Assembly: GCA_012934845.2 (NCBI GenBank)
Contig: WNNJ02003695.1
Location: 1-64,000 of the forward strand
Direction of reading: 5' to 3'
Length of the DNA stretch: 64,000 bases
Origin: Pomphorhynchus laevis
Lineage: Eukaryota; Acanthocephala; Palaeacanthocephala; Echinorhynchida; Pomphorhynchidae
The translations under genes were made by a program, and so were the position numbers. Below, piece after piece: positions 35,694 to 47,189 of this stretch (positions are counted from its first letter, which is position 1; each line of letters opens with the position of its first letter). Below the pieces are notes generated by a model, which was given only the letters and a program-made list of their open reading frames with translations, was not told where the DNA came from and did not search any database.

Positions 35694-36450
35694 CAATGAA
35701 ATCTACTAATTGTTGGACTAATTGAGGAGAATAATCGAACTTGGCAAACGCTTATCCTTACCCTAATAAAAGTAATAGTAATGGTGATTACGAAATAAGA
35801 TTATCTAGAAGCTATTATTGACATAGCAGCAGTGTTGATGTACCTTTGTTTCTCAAGCCGAGTAGTGCTGTTGATATATAGTGTTATAGCCGCAGTAACA
35901 GTGTGTATGTAGTAACACGAATGGTCAATTCCCGTAACCGGATATACTTGTAATCTTCTCAACCGACTAGACTAACATCTAACTCAGATGAATCTCCGTT
36001 ATTAAACCAGTAAGTGTAGCAACATGTACAAAATAGATTCTTAGTATAACAATAGAATGGATATTAATACATTCTGCACATGCATTGTCCTCTTGGAAAA
36101 TGCATACCATCAGCAACAAAGAACAACTTACAGAAGCGCATCAACTAACGCAATAGCATTTCTTAAATGTGTCATTTTTATATCTATGAAAGACGACCCC
36201 TGCTTCTGTGATATTGCTGACCATCAGCTGTCAAAATGTAAATTTCTGTATTTCTCACAATTTCCTACTAGCCTCACTCTCTTTACATTTACATTTCCGT
36301 TAACATATTTTGTCTTTTAAAGCGATTTGTTTTTTGTACCTTGTTTTTTGATATACATATAGTGTCTTAACCTGTTTAATATTTTACATCATTATTAAAA
36401 GACAGGCAAACAAGCGAAATAAATGGACACCGAAACAGTATTATTGTAGC
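35694..36450 (+). other. CUX-class gene 3' UTR with poly(A) signal
   Basis: Noncoding sequence after the stop. An AATAAA lies at 36418-36423, followed by an AT-rich region. An 87-codon ORF at 36057-36320 has no family resemblance. The segment 35793-35924 is duplicated between two PLE copies at 37859-37990. Confidence 0.6.
36418..36423 (+). promoter_or_regulatory. Polyadenylation signal AATAAA
   Basis: Canonical hexamer about 725 bp after the homeobox stop codon, the best-placed one before the PLE insertion that begins at about 36726. Confidence 0.45.
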
Positions 36451-36725
36451 AACGTTATAATAAACTATAAAATATATAACTTTAATATATAAATGTAACT
36501 ATATAATTATATAGTGATGTATATTCACTATAAAGATTATTCATTCTAAATTTCAAGAATTCAGAAAACTAATTAGAATAGAAAATAGTAAGCAATGCAC
36601 TTGGTTACTATTAAAAATGTGGAGATGATGATATTTAATTATGTATCGTCCCGATAATATTTTTTGAATTCATATGTAATTCACATGAGGTGCTTTAACA
36701 ATACATTAAATCCCTCTAAGATTAA

Positions 36726-37858
36726 ATGAATAAAATACTTAGTAATTAAAACACACTTTTTAACAAATATCGAAATGAACACAGCCATAATACACTATTT
36801 CAGTTATAATACACTATTAAGCCATTATACACTATTAATATATGTATACACCATATACGCATACGTCCATAATACACTATTAAGTTGAAAATTAATAAAC
36901 TTTATATTCGGAAATATATGTACATAAAGAAGCGTTCAAATAATTAATTAATCTTATATTCGGAAAAGATATACAAATAGATGCTATAATAACTATAACG
37001 CCTATCTAACAAAAATTAAACCATCAAATAAATATAAATATATGGATAAAATTGAATTAATAGAATCCTTAAATATTTTAATAAATCAAAATTATTTAAA
37101 GGTAGGGACATCTACATTTAGACAAATAAAAGGTGTTCCAATGGGTGGTAATAGTAGCCCAATTATAGCTGACTTATTTTTAAGCTTTATAGAATATGAA
37201 TTTGTTCATAACTGTAAGAAATAAATCTAAACTATATAAAGATATTAAATATATGTTTCTATACAATGATATATGTGTATTTAACTCTAAAATCTTTATC
37301 CAATAAGTGAACAAATTTATCCAAGTAGCCTTATTCTCAACAAAACCAATATTATTAACAAAGAAGGTGTATATCTAGATATGAACATAAAATTAACATC
37401 AATTAAAAATATTATTGATTTATATCGTAACGATGGCATATTTAATTTACAAGAAACATATTTTTGCATGAGAATTCAAGCATACCATATAATATAAAAT
37501 ATAATACATTAAATAATGAAATTCTAAGAATTGCAACAATTTGTAACGATATTGGTAAAAATAAAATTAAGGGGAAAATGGTAAAATGTATAAATCAACA
37601 AAATATTATTAAACAATTTAATTATTAAGTGGATAAATTTATGAACGAATAATAAATAATATACTTTGTATAATGTACATTAAATAATCAAATTTCACCC
37701 GAGGAAATATGTCATTAGAATGTATTTGGCTTTGTTTCTATGTTGGGTCGAAAAATAGAAGTCGAAACTTATAACATAGAAGTTCCTCTTGATGATCTCT
37801 ATTCCTTATTCAGATACATTGTATATTCTTTATTAGTCATTTTATAAAAATTGATTTT
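36726..37858 (+). mobile_element. Naiad-like PLE copy, decayed
   Basis: Begins in the RT region corresponding to about 20363 of the main copy (GAATAAAATACTTA). It then carries an expansion of ATACACTATT units (about 36785-36885) and an open RT stretch (37042-37224) with GVPMGGNSSPIIADLFLSF. This is followed by broken coding sequence, the 3' block (ATGTTGGGTCG..., TTCCTCTTGATGA) and the tail start (TTATTAGTCATTTTATAAAA). Within the coding part there are frameshifts and a deletion in the thumb. It ends abruptly where the captured host 3' UTR segment begins. Confidence 0.75.
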
Positions 37859-37990
37859 TAATAAGATTATCTAGAAGCTATTATTGGCATAGCAGCAGTG
37901 TTGATGTACCTTTGTTTCCCAAGCCTAGTAGTGCTGTTGATATATAGTGTCATAGCCGCAGTATCAGTGTGTATGTTGTATCACGAATGG
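37859..37990 (+). pseudogene. Captured fragment of the CUX-class 3' UTR
   Basis: 132 bp aligning without gaps to 35793-35924, with seven mismatches by my count (about 5%). It lies exactly between the tail of one Naiad-like copy and the mid-ORF start of the next, with a few bases of microhomology at each edge (AATAAGATTAT on the left, GAA on the right). It is in the same orientation as the gene. Confidence 0.9.
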
Positions 37991-38640
37991 CGAAGAAACA
38001 TATTTTTGCATGAGCATTCATGCATACCATATAATATAAAATATAATACATTAAATAATAAAATTTTGAGAATCGCAACAATATGTAATGATATTGGCTT
38101 TCTTTAAAATCATTTAAATAATTTAATAGATGCATATTTTAAACTAGGTTACTATAAAAATATTATCAAACAGAAAATAGTAAAATATATAAATCAACAC
38201 AATAATATAAAGAATAAATTTAAACTCTTAAGTGGCAAATTTTTATGGATGGATAATAAATAATATACTTTGTATTAGAATAAGATACTAGATAGTTTTA
38301 TCAGAGGAAATACGTCCTTAGCACGTATTTGGCCCCGCTGCTATGTTGGGTAGAGGAGTTAGGGGCCGAAACCTGATAGCATAGCAGTTCCTTCCTGATG
38401 ACCTCTTAATTCTTATTCTGATACAACGTCTGTTATTTATTAGTCGAATTCATAAAAATGACGTTTATTTTAAATTTCAATTTTTTATTTTAACTTGATT
38501 TAAATTATAAAAAATCTTAAAACAATTATTTAATTATTAAATCTTAATTTAGCATTATTATGTTTTGTTTATTTTATAATTATATTAAATACGTAGACTC
38601 AGTTAGCTGATTTGATTTATTTTAAATTTTAACTTTATAA
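37991..38640 (+). mobile_element. Naiad-like PLE 3' half
   Basis: Starts within the thumb-coding region (RNIFLHEHSCIPYNIKYN), has a premature stop at DIGFL, then reaches GKFLWMDNK and its stop. It continues through a full 3' block (GGCCCCGCTGCTATG..., GGGGCCGAAACC, TTCCTTCCTGATGAC) and the tail ending ACGTAGACTCAGTTAGCTGAT. A further end-motif repeat lies at about 38710. It closely matches 16320-16970. Confidence 0.75.
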
Positions 38641-39539
38641 ATATAAAGTATATAAAATTATTTATCATTATGTATCATTATTTTTAGTTTATTCATAGTA
38701 CAAAATAGGAAGACTTAGTTAGCTGATCCCATTTATAATAAAAGTAATAACACTTTAGATGCAAAAAATAGAGGGCTGAATTTAATATAAATAAATCAAA
38801 AATAAATCACAAAACACATGTACAACACGATTAAATACAATATTAAAAGAAGCATCTTGGAATGCCAGAATTTTGATTCCGTCCCGTTATAATAAAAATC
38901 GTCATTGAAAAAAGAAGATACACAGATATTTATTCTACCGTCGCAGTGAACCTTCACAAACTCAAATAAATGTACACAATTACAATCAAGTGCGAAATCA
39001 GCATTGAAATGATAACCACGTACAAAATATTAGTATTTCCGAAGTACGATATGTCCTTACGTTTAAAGGTAATAATTGTGATGACAAATATTACGACATT
39101 AGCTTTAAATGAATGAACATAATACATACTGCGAATATTGACCTACGTGTTTAAATTCAGCTCTTTTTCTTTTTTTTGCATACGTGCAATGCTTTTAATT
39201 ATATATTTTCTGAAAATATTATCAGACGAGACATAATTAGAAAACCAGCATATCTTCGTCTTATGGATGGTAACTAAAACGTGATTACATGTGATAATGT
39301 AATGCAACCATTACATTTAGTGATGACTATCAAATTATAAACATTAAATTGAATTTCATTAAATTGAATTTTATTAAATTGAAAGGACTATTTAAGTCTA
39401 GCAATAATTCTAAAATATCTGTAATAAATTGATCAACCATATAACTAATCGCCCATCAGCAGCATATACTCAGTATGAGACCAAATTTTGTACCATATAA
39501 AATCCTTAAGTGATGGACATACGATGTGACAGTGAAATT
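38641..39539. other. AT-rich stretch, probable decayed PLE 5' region
   Basis: No exon or conserved ORF. The 3' part merges into the recognisable RT of the PLE from about 39540. It may hold that element's 5' part, but I cannot show it. Confidence 0.3.
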
Positions 39540-40427
39540 TTAGCGTTATATTTACCACAACAATCTTTATGTGATATAGCATCATTTGATCTCTTGGCTC
39601 GTAACCTGTGTCAAATGTGAAAGGGACTTAGTAATAAACAAATGATTGCCCTCAAAACTCCAAAAAGGACCATGAATTAATAATTTGTCGGCCTGATGAG
39701 GATAAAACTTTGGTTGGTCTTGGATACCAAAGACTACATAAACTACGGGAAAAAGTTATTGAGCAGCGATAAATTTATGAAAATAAGCAACAATCCAACA
39801 AGAAATAACGAATCAGCATTCAACAAACTATTATTATGATTAAAATATCAAGGCAACTTAGATGAAGCCGCATACAAGACGCTAAAATCAGATAACGCTT
39901 CGCTTGAATTCCTGTATCTCCTACCTGAGATACATAAATCGAAATTCGAAATGAGACCAGTAATTGCATCATATGAATGTTTTACCTACATGCTGGCAAA
40001 ATACATAAACAAATTCATTTTACAGTTTAAACCAGTGAGCTATTCCTTTATAAAAATGTACAATAGTTTGCAAACATAGTGAGAACTCTTAAGCTAACCA
40101 GATGCTGGTTTGCTTCAGCCGATGTAATCTCACTATTTACAAATTTCCCATTACAAGATGCTATCAATCTAGCGGCACAATTATTGAGAAACAGGGGTAA
40201 TGAGCCTACACTACAACGAAAGGATTAGGTTAATTTAATAGAATGGTATACAAGCAAATCTGCATACTATTTCACTAACAATATTTACACGCAGATTGAT
40301 GGTGTTGCTATGGGGCCTCCATTAGGTTCTCCACTTGCTGCTCTGTATATGACAAAATGAGTGTGAGATATACAATAAACTACAAAGCTTGAAGCATTGG
40401 TATAATATGTCGACGATGTCTTCACCG

Positions 40428-43021
40428 GCATCCCACTCCAGCTAACTTAACACAATGCAAAGTATTGAAGAACCTTTTTCACTGAATATCCATAAGTGGA
40501 ATTCGGGAGGTGCTTACGCCCTTAGCCTTCTATCTGGTAAAGATGCAGGTGTTATAGTCCTTTAGGAGACGCGGTTTATCCGGATCCCCCAGAACATTAC
40601 TCGATTTATCCCAAAGCATATCTACACCCACTATACTCCGTACATAACTCCACCTCACTCCTCTTTATCCCAAAGTATTTTAAACCTAGTAAAAAGCTCC
40701 TTAAGATAATCACTATTACTAAACTATTCTTATCCAGCACTGACTTGTTTAGCTATATCACCCTGTAAAAACGGTAAGCGCATCAGCATAGTCAATATAT
40801 ATCCAGCCAAGAGAAATTCACAAGAATCGTGACATTCTGGATTGTATATTGGGTAGCGGGTATGACATGCTACTTGATGACTTCAACGACAGAACTGGTC
40901 GTTGGATTAATGCAGCAATCCGCAAGAACGACTATCTGATTCAAAAACCACCGTCCCCCATCTTTCATTGCTCAACAACTAATTCTCTCCTCGACAAATT
41001 ACTGCTACATAAGATGTGGTTGTTGAAACCCATCTATACTGAGCAGTTGCGCCAAAAACCGACCACCTCTAATGACCTTATTTGTTGGCAGATAGAGGAA
41101 GATACGTTGCTTAGTAGAAGATATCACTTTAACCCCGTCAGGGTGGGTTTCTTTCAGGCAGTTATCCAACTCTTCTCCAGAATTGATAATGAAAGCTTAA
41201 CCGAATTTAATTCCTACCTCTCATCGCAAGCTACCGCGATCCTCTCGACTTCCTATAAAGGTCGCATATGCAATCCCACGCCAACAAAACTCAAGATCCT
41301 TGCTAAAATGCTACATCTTCCCCATCTCTCTATTTCCGCCCGACATGCCCTCTCGAATGAATACTGGAGCACTAGATATAGGTTCCAGCTGAGTAGGGAT
41401 AGGGTGAGCGTAGCTCGCCTTAACCCTTCTCAGTTTTCCTTGCGGAAGATATTCAAAAAGGAAAAGTTAGTCTGCTGGAAGGATAGAGCCTTGGGTTGAA
41501 TCGGTAGCATGGGCCTTGGCAAAGTTTTGGAGGAGTCACTATCCCTACATAATTATAAAGCCACTCTATCTCCCCAACCAATCCTGCCTTGGTGTGGCTT
41601 CAGGAGCAGGGACTTATCTGTCACAGATATCCTAAACTCCTGGGGGGGACACTTCCACGCAACTCCAAATCCCATTCGCCACTCTCCACCCGGGTCTGTC
41701 AGTTTTTGACAAATAGTCAGAGAAATGAGGTCGCCATCTGCTACTAGCCTCACCGTCCGATGTTGCTGGCATTAATATCGGCCGTCGTGTTTTCATACCA
41801 AAAAAGAAATCGATTTCATGTCCAAAGAATCTACGGCCTATCTCGATTCAAAACTTCATCATTTTCATTTACGAAAAGGCGCTTGCGCGTAAAATCCGTG
41901 ACCATCTAAGAAGGTGAATTTTAATCCCACGATGTTTTCATGGGTACGTAAAATATTGTTCGGTCTATACTGCAATAGGTGAAGTGCACCAGTTTTGTCA
42001 AGATAACATTCATCAGCTTGATGTGGTTGTTTTTCTTGACTTTTATGATGCATTCGACAGCATTTCCATCACTTTTGATATCCCTTATCATAGACCCTTA
42101 GGGTTGCCTGCGAGAATCGTTAACAGGGTGGAAATATTGCTGTATGCCAAGCGATTCTTCTGTGAAGGTGACCTTGATGTACGTTAGTTCTACCCTATTA
42201 CAGGTGTGCCTCAAGGCTCTCCACTTTCTCCAATCTTGTATCTTGCTGCCTCCATTGAACTTTACAAAAAATTTAAACGCGATCAGCATCTAGTGGTATA
42301 CGCTGGTGATGCCATAGCCCTGTTTTCTGGACGCAGGTGCAAAGATGTAGTCTCGGACATCAGCCGTTTCTTTCTAAGATTAAAAGATCAGTTACCCTCA
42401 TCCAATCTTATTTTAAACTACAACAAATCGCAGGTGGTCGTCTTTCATGGCACGCTTCCCACCAAAAAAGCTTAAGAAACTTGCCCTATGCACTCTCCTC
42501 CATTTTGCAAACTTAGCCACTCCCCATCTTTACGAGTTGAGTAAAATATCTGGGGTTCACTGTTACGTGAATTGGTCTGCGAAAGCTGACCTGGATAGAC
42601 TTAAACGTATCCTGAATAGAGATAGGTGGGCCCTAAAACGAGATCAGCATTTGTCATTGAATGGGAAAACCCAAGTGCGCCTCTGGGATACTTGGACTAT
42701 CTCGGGACTAGTTCTCTTTTCAAGAGGGCGTCCTCCTGAGCAAATACTAAGGTTTCTAAAGCTTCTCATCTCAAAATTACCGAGCATAGTCCGCCTCGAT
42801 TGGATTCTTCGGGGTGGGTGGGTGAAAGACCCCGGGTGGTTCGGTCGGAGAGCAGCATGTTGGATTGACTGGAAGGCTCAGATCCCTGATAACCTGAGGC
42901 CTTGACACTGTGAAAACTCCACTATAAACTGGTCTGACTTTCTTTGTTCTTTTCTGTATATTTTATTTTTAAAAACGTTTTTAGTGGTTATATAGTTATT
43001 TACCAAAATCTTTATTATTAT
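40428..43021 (+). mobile_element. Jockey-like LINE copy 3, 5'-truncated, inserted in PLE
   Basis: Begins just upstream of ORF2 (compare GGCATCCCACTC here with GGCGTCCCACTT in the minus copy at about 53975) and ends with TTTATTATTAT. It is flanked by GATGTCTTCACCG (40415-40427) and GATGTCTTCCCCG (43022-43034), read as a target-site duplication with one change. The insertion interrupted the YVDDVF codons of a PLE. The coding sequence is related to the two copies at 51.4-58.2 kb but has many stops. Confidence 0.75.
40470..42905 (+). pseudogene. Jockey-like ORF2 (endonuclease + RT), decayed
   Basis: The apurinic-type endonuclease region includes FNDRTGRWINAAIRK (GDFN changed to DDFN), followed by the linker FNSYLSSQATAILSTSYKGR. 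The RT has VFLDFYDAFDSISITF (motif A), GVPQGSPLSPILYLAAS (about 42205-42255) and VVYAGDAIALFSG, where the catalytic YADD has become YAGD. The C-terminal region VNWSAKADLDRLKRI follows. Several stops and frameshifts make it inactive. Confidence 0.8.
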
Positions 43022-43564
43022 GATGTCTTCCCCGTATTTGATACTGATCCTAAAACAATAGGTCTTGAAAAAATACTTAACGAAGATGACAAGGCAATTC
43101 AGTGGAAAGTTAATTTCGAAGACAGAAAACGTAATAAATTTCCTAGCTGCTAAAGTATCGAGACGTAATAACATCATCTTAACAGACGTTTTTAAAAAAA
43201 CCAAATATCCCACATGCGATTACTCCTTAGAGCACGCATATCCCGGACGGATACAAAATTTCAGCGGTCAGTTCATTGTTCAGAAGAGCCCTGACGGTAT
43301 GCAGTAACAAGGAATACAGATAAAGAGAGTATAACACATGATAATGGATTGCCAATATCCGGAATGGGCGACTAAACATACACATATCATTGCGATTAAG
43401 GCAAGGCAGGTCTTTAGAACGTTATTTGCACAACAAGATGAAATGCATAAAATAAACGTTCATCAAAAAATACTTTAACGAGAACATTGTCGAAATTAGC
43501 TTTAAAATTCAAGAAGAGCATAAAAGTGTACTAAAATTAATGCTAGATTTAGTGGTATATTCAA

Positions 43565-43870
43565 AAGTAAACCAGTAACAACATCACAATGCGTAATATA
43601 TGCCATTTAATGTGCAGATGATGAGAAGATTTATGTTGGACAAACTAAACAAGGCTTAAAAAAAGAGAACGTACCAACATAAGTACAACGTGAGAAAAAT
43701 CGATACATATTCAGCAATATTCAATCATGTTATGAGACTGACCATAGCATTGAAGTTGAAATCACTGACATCATACATAAAGAAAAACAGTTAGGACGCA
43801 GGCTTGTACCGGAATCGTTGTATATTTCCAACTATCCTACAATGGAAGGGAACAAATCTAACTGGTCATT
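43565..43870 (+). pseudogene. PLE C-terminal GIY-YIG endonuclease
   Basis: In broken frames: YAI-CADDEKIYVGQTKQGLKKRTYQHK (about 43600-43690), then SAIFNHV, then TDHSIEVEITDIIHKEKQLGRRLVPESLYI. The order YVGQT, a basic helix with R and H, a second histidine segment and a final E matches GIY-YIG nucleases of PLEs, which nick target DNA for priming. There are frameshifts after the first third. It belongs to the split element at 39540-43930. Confidence 0.7.
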
Positions 43871-43934
43871 AAAATTCCTTCTACAAAATGTACACAAGAA
43901 TATGAGTAATAAACTGGCTAAACATCGGCATAAA

Positions 43935-45433
43935 AAAGATTTATTTAACGTGGCAAATGCGTGCCAGCGCACGCTTACATGATCACAACAAAACAAAAAT
44001 GTAAATCATGTGTCGAGAAGGTGTGAACGGAGGAGGTGTTTGAATGTGAAAAAGGAAGAGCGCGGTGGACGTCGAGAGGGAGTTGATTCAAGGCGAGTGG
44101 GGCGGCGACGAGGAAGGATCGGAGACCATAATTGTTGGAGTAATTGGGAACGTGGAGTAAGAACTACGGCAAGAACGCAGCGATAGCGAGGTGGGGCGAA
44201 TGTCGTATAAGAAAGGAAGGTTGATGAACGATGAGGAGCCGACAGCGATTAGACGAAAAGTTACGAGAAGGCGGAGTTTGATGCGGATGTGGATGGTACG
44301 CCAGGAGAGTTGGGCAAGATATGTGGATGTGTGGTCTAAGCGACGGAGACGAAAGAGCACTCGAACGGCAGTGTTGATTATTCGTTGTAGGGGTAGGATG
44401 ATGGATTTTCGAGAATTGGCAAAAAGGCTAAGGCAGTAATCGATTTTAGGAAAAAGAAACGATGAAAGAAGATACATACAAGAACGGAAGTCGATAAGGG
44501 AGCGGATACGGCGGATGTCACGGAGAATTAAGCTAGACGAGCAGACCTTGTTGCGGACGAAGGGTTTAGGGGAAAGGTGATCATCGAAATGGAAGCCTAA
44601 GAAAGTGAGATTGTGGACTATGGGGATGATCGATGAGGCAAAATATACAGTAGGAGGATATATGTTTCGTTTACGGGAGAGGATCCACATCATTTTGGAC
44701 TTATCGGTGTTTAGAACGAGATGGAGATTGGAGAGACGTTTATAGATAGAATAAATACAGTCCGAGGCAGAAATGCCAATATCGTGTATGCGATGTGCAA
44801 GTGCATTATCATAGATGAGGATGTCATCGGCGTATTACATGACGATAAAGGAGTAAGGTTTGATAAACGGAGGGAGATCGCAAATCAGAAGAGAGAAGAG
44901 CAGGGGACTTAGGACTGAACATTGTGAAACTCCGCAAAAAATAGGGATGGGATGGGAGGAAGATGAATTAGAACATACGCGAAAGGAACGGTAGGATAGA
45001 TATGAGGCAAACCATGCTATGGAGGAGGAAGAACACCCGTAATCATAACGAAGGCGAGAAAGGAGGACGGAGTGGTCGACGATGTCGAAGGCGGAGGATA
45101 GGTCGAGGGAGATGAGAACACTATACAGAGCCTTGTCTCGAGAAATGAGTAAGTTGTTAAAAACTTTCACGCATGCGATTTCTGTGGAGTGATTAGGGCG
45201 AAAAGCGGATTGGAAAGGAGGGTACAGATTGGATGAGGAGAGATAAGCGTTGATATGTATTAAGATGAGACATTCTAAGAGCTTGAAAAGAGTAGGGAGT
45301 AGTGAAATGGGGCGAAAGCTAGAAGGAAAGGAGGGGTCGAGCGATTGTTTCTTAAGGAGGGGACGAACGATTGCGGATTTCCAGTGTGAAGGGAAGATAC
45401 GACTGCTGATTGACGACATAAGATTGCTAAAAT
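43935..45433 (-). mobile_element. L2/CR1-like LINE copy 1, minus strand, 5'-truncated
   Basis: A 5'-truncated element reading from the start of the RT at about 45433 to a tail at about 43935. It keeps a 3' hairpin (GCGTGCGCTGGCACGC at 43960-43975, plus-strand complement) followed by ATTTGCCACGTTAAATAAAT, the same end as the copy at 61400. It abuts the end of the split PLE. Confidence 0.75.
44088..45419 (-). pseudogene. L2/CR1-like reverse transcriptase
   Basis: A single frame from 45419 to 44088 with one internal stop (TAA at 44835-44837), directly before YADDILIYD. A CAA-to-TAA change explains it: the expected residue is Gln, giving QYADD. Motifs in order: SSFRPISLLPTLFKLLE, LISLDLSSAFDIVDHSVLL (motif A), GVSQCSVLSPLLFSLLI (motif B), YADDI, then FLGFHFDDHLSPK and the thumb or C-terminal region. 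This pattern is of the L2/CR1/Jockey-group RTs, closest in feel to L2. Plus-strand ORFs through the same DNA are shadows. Confidence 0.85.
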
Positions 45434-46186
45434 GAAATCAACTATTACTGATAGGGCTATAACATAAATACAAAATAAATTTTATTTGATTAACATGTTT
45501 TCTTCTATTTTCATACTGAAAAGGAGTGATGAGTACAGTTGAAATATAAAATAATAAATAAAGTCTTTTATATTCTTGGAAGTGGTTCGCAATAAAAATG
45601 ATATATTTGACCCGATACCAATTCTCCATTATATTAAATTGTATATAATTGATTGTGATTATGAATTTATTGTTAGTTTATACTATTCAGTAGTTTCTAA
45701 TATTTTTAATTGTGATAACTATACTTGACACAATATAGCCTAGGAAATTTGCTCATATAAGTTGAAAGTCAAATAAATTTAACTATGACACAACGTACTA
45801 TATATACATGTTGCTGGTGGTATTCTTTGATAGCCTGTTGAAAATGTATACTGTCAATTAGTACTGAATTGTAGCTTACTTATAACTCTGCACAACAAGA
45901 ATTGCTGCCATATAAGAAACGCTTTGTTCTGTCTGCGAATATGCAAAAACAATTATCGTTTTAAATTTACAATACCTATTGATAGGTCTACCAAAAAATT
46001 CTACAAATAGAAAGATAACAACAGAACTTTTTGGTAATTCTGCATTGCCAAAAATAACGCACCTAATCAGTAGTGAATGTCTGCAAATATAACAAATTTT
46101 ACCAAGGGCTTTATATCTAAAGACTCAATTTTATTGTCAAAATTACGTTCGTGTGTCATCTAATCATGTTTCAAACATATTGTACA
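45434..46186. other. AT-rich intergenic stretch
   Basis: No gene or repeat recognised; a minus ORF at 45438-45629 has no support. Confidence 0.4.
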
Positions 46187-46394
46187 AAATGGTGTTGCTT
46201 GTTAGATTGAACTTTGATTAACGACTTTCAGTCACCATGTCATTTCTAGATGACCAATGAGTAACCGGCAACACCATCAGTAGAATTAAGTACTCACTGG
46301 TCGTTTCGGTTGCCTGTGTGACATTGGTCATCTAGAAGTGACATGGTGATTGAAAGTCGTGAAGTGAAGTTTAATCTAACAAGCAACACCATTT
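46187..46394. repeat. MITE-like inverted repeat
   Basis: Arms of about 75 bp: AAATGGTGTTGCTTGTTAGA to CATTTCTAGATGACCAATG, mirrored by CATTGGTCATCTAGAAGTG to TCTAACAAGCAACACCATTT. The spacer is about 60 bp. No coding capacity. A non-autonomous DNA transposon is the likely explanation. Confidence 0.75.
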
Positions 46395-46479
46395 AGTATA
46401 AATGCTGCATTTCGTAAGAAATCCTGGACCGTTGTATACTCAGCACATCCGTACAATAATATTATATATTGTGAGAATT

Positions 46480-46990
46480 ATAAATAAAAAAAATCGAACG
46501 AAATCACTTTTTTTATTTTATGTCTAAAGCTTTTGGGAAGTTTCCCTTCTTCAGTAGTATCTTTTTTGAACTTGCAATTTGCACTCACACAGCAATAATA
46601 ACACAACTGACATACAATATCATTTCCGGAAGAATTTGGATCAGATAAAAAGGAGAAAAAATAAGGAAGGTAATATATGTTGCTCATTAACCATTTAGTC
46701 AGCCCTCATTTTTTCGATCCAAAACTGCTATATCTTCTTTATTTCATTCGTATTCATTAATTCACTTTCAAGGATTACTGTTTTCATGATGTGACCTGGA
46801 TTTTCACATGTGTGTCTAACTGCATCATAATTCTGAGTTCTGTTTTTACTAGTATCGTACTTTATATTGTTTTGTCTAATGTTTATTGCCTTTCCAGTTT
46901 CGTTGATGTACTGCTCTCAATAAGATTGACAAGTACATGCATAGATATTCCATTCCGATTTACAATTCGATTTATGCTTTAAGTGATATC
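46480..46990 (-). mobile_element. Canonical PLE 3' end, minus strand
   Basis: Read on the minus strand: a decayed GIY-YIG nuclease (about 46985-46750) with WNIYACTC, YINETGKAINIRQNNIK, AVRHTCENPGHIMKTVILESE. This is followed after about 150 bp by the hammerhead-like box (46562-46520) and an AT-rich end. It is on the opposite strand from the RT piece at 47190. Confidence 0.6.
46520..46562 (-). ncRNA. Hammerhead-like terminus of a PLE
   Basis: Minus strand: TACTGAAGAAGGGAAACTTCC, then CAAAAGCTTTAGACATAAA. CTGAAGA is followed by a helix GGGAA/TTCCC and then AAAAG where GAAAC is expected. It lies just 3' of the GIY-YIG coding region, where PLE hammerheads are known to occur. G12 has changed, so it is probably inactive. 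Confidence 0.4.
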
Positions 46991-47189
46991 TTACGGCCGT
47001 CTTTGTAGCTCCAAACCATTCCGTTACAAGCATATCATCACAACACTTACACCGGGGTAAGTGTTGTCCCTATTCCTTTATAGACTTTATTGGTAGACGT
47101 ATATATCTTTATATACATCTATTGATACGGAAAAGAGACTCGAAACGATTTCGAGCATTCTGTTTAAAACGAATTTGGAATGGAGAGTA

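Larger units (their letters stand above)
39540..43930 (+). mobile_element. Canonical PLE (RT plus C-terminal GIY-YIG), split by a LINE
   Basis: The left part (about 39540-40414) encodes in broken frames CRPDEDKTL, FLYLLPEIHKSKFEMRPVIA, ADVISLFTNFPLQDAI, TNNIYTQIDGVAMGPPLGSP and the start of the catalytic box YVDDVF. The right part (about 43022-43930) resumes at DVFPVFDTD, then INFLAAKVSRRNN, DVFKKTKYPTCDYS and a GIY-YIG domain. A Jockey-like element (40428-43021) separates them. The nuclease at the C-terminus places this element with the Penelope/Neptune branch, not with the Naiad-like family. Confidence 0.75.

Noticed and set aside
36057-36320. 87-codon ORF as a separate gene
   Set aside because: It lies in the 3' UTR of the homeobox gene, with no family resemblance and ordinary composition.
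44191-44439. Arg-rich plus-strand ORF in the L2-like region, and similar ORFs at 44721-44912 and 45250-45435
   Set aside because: They are antisense shadows of the minus-strand RT.
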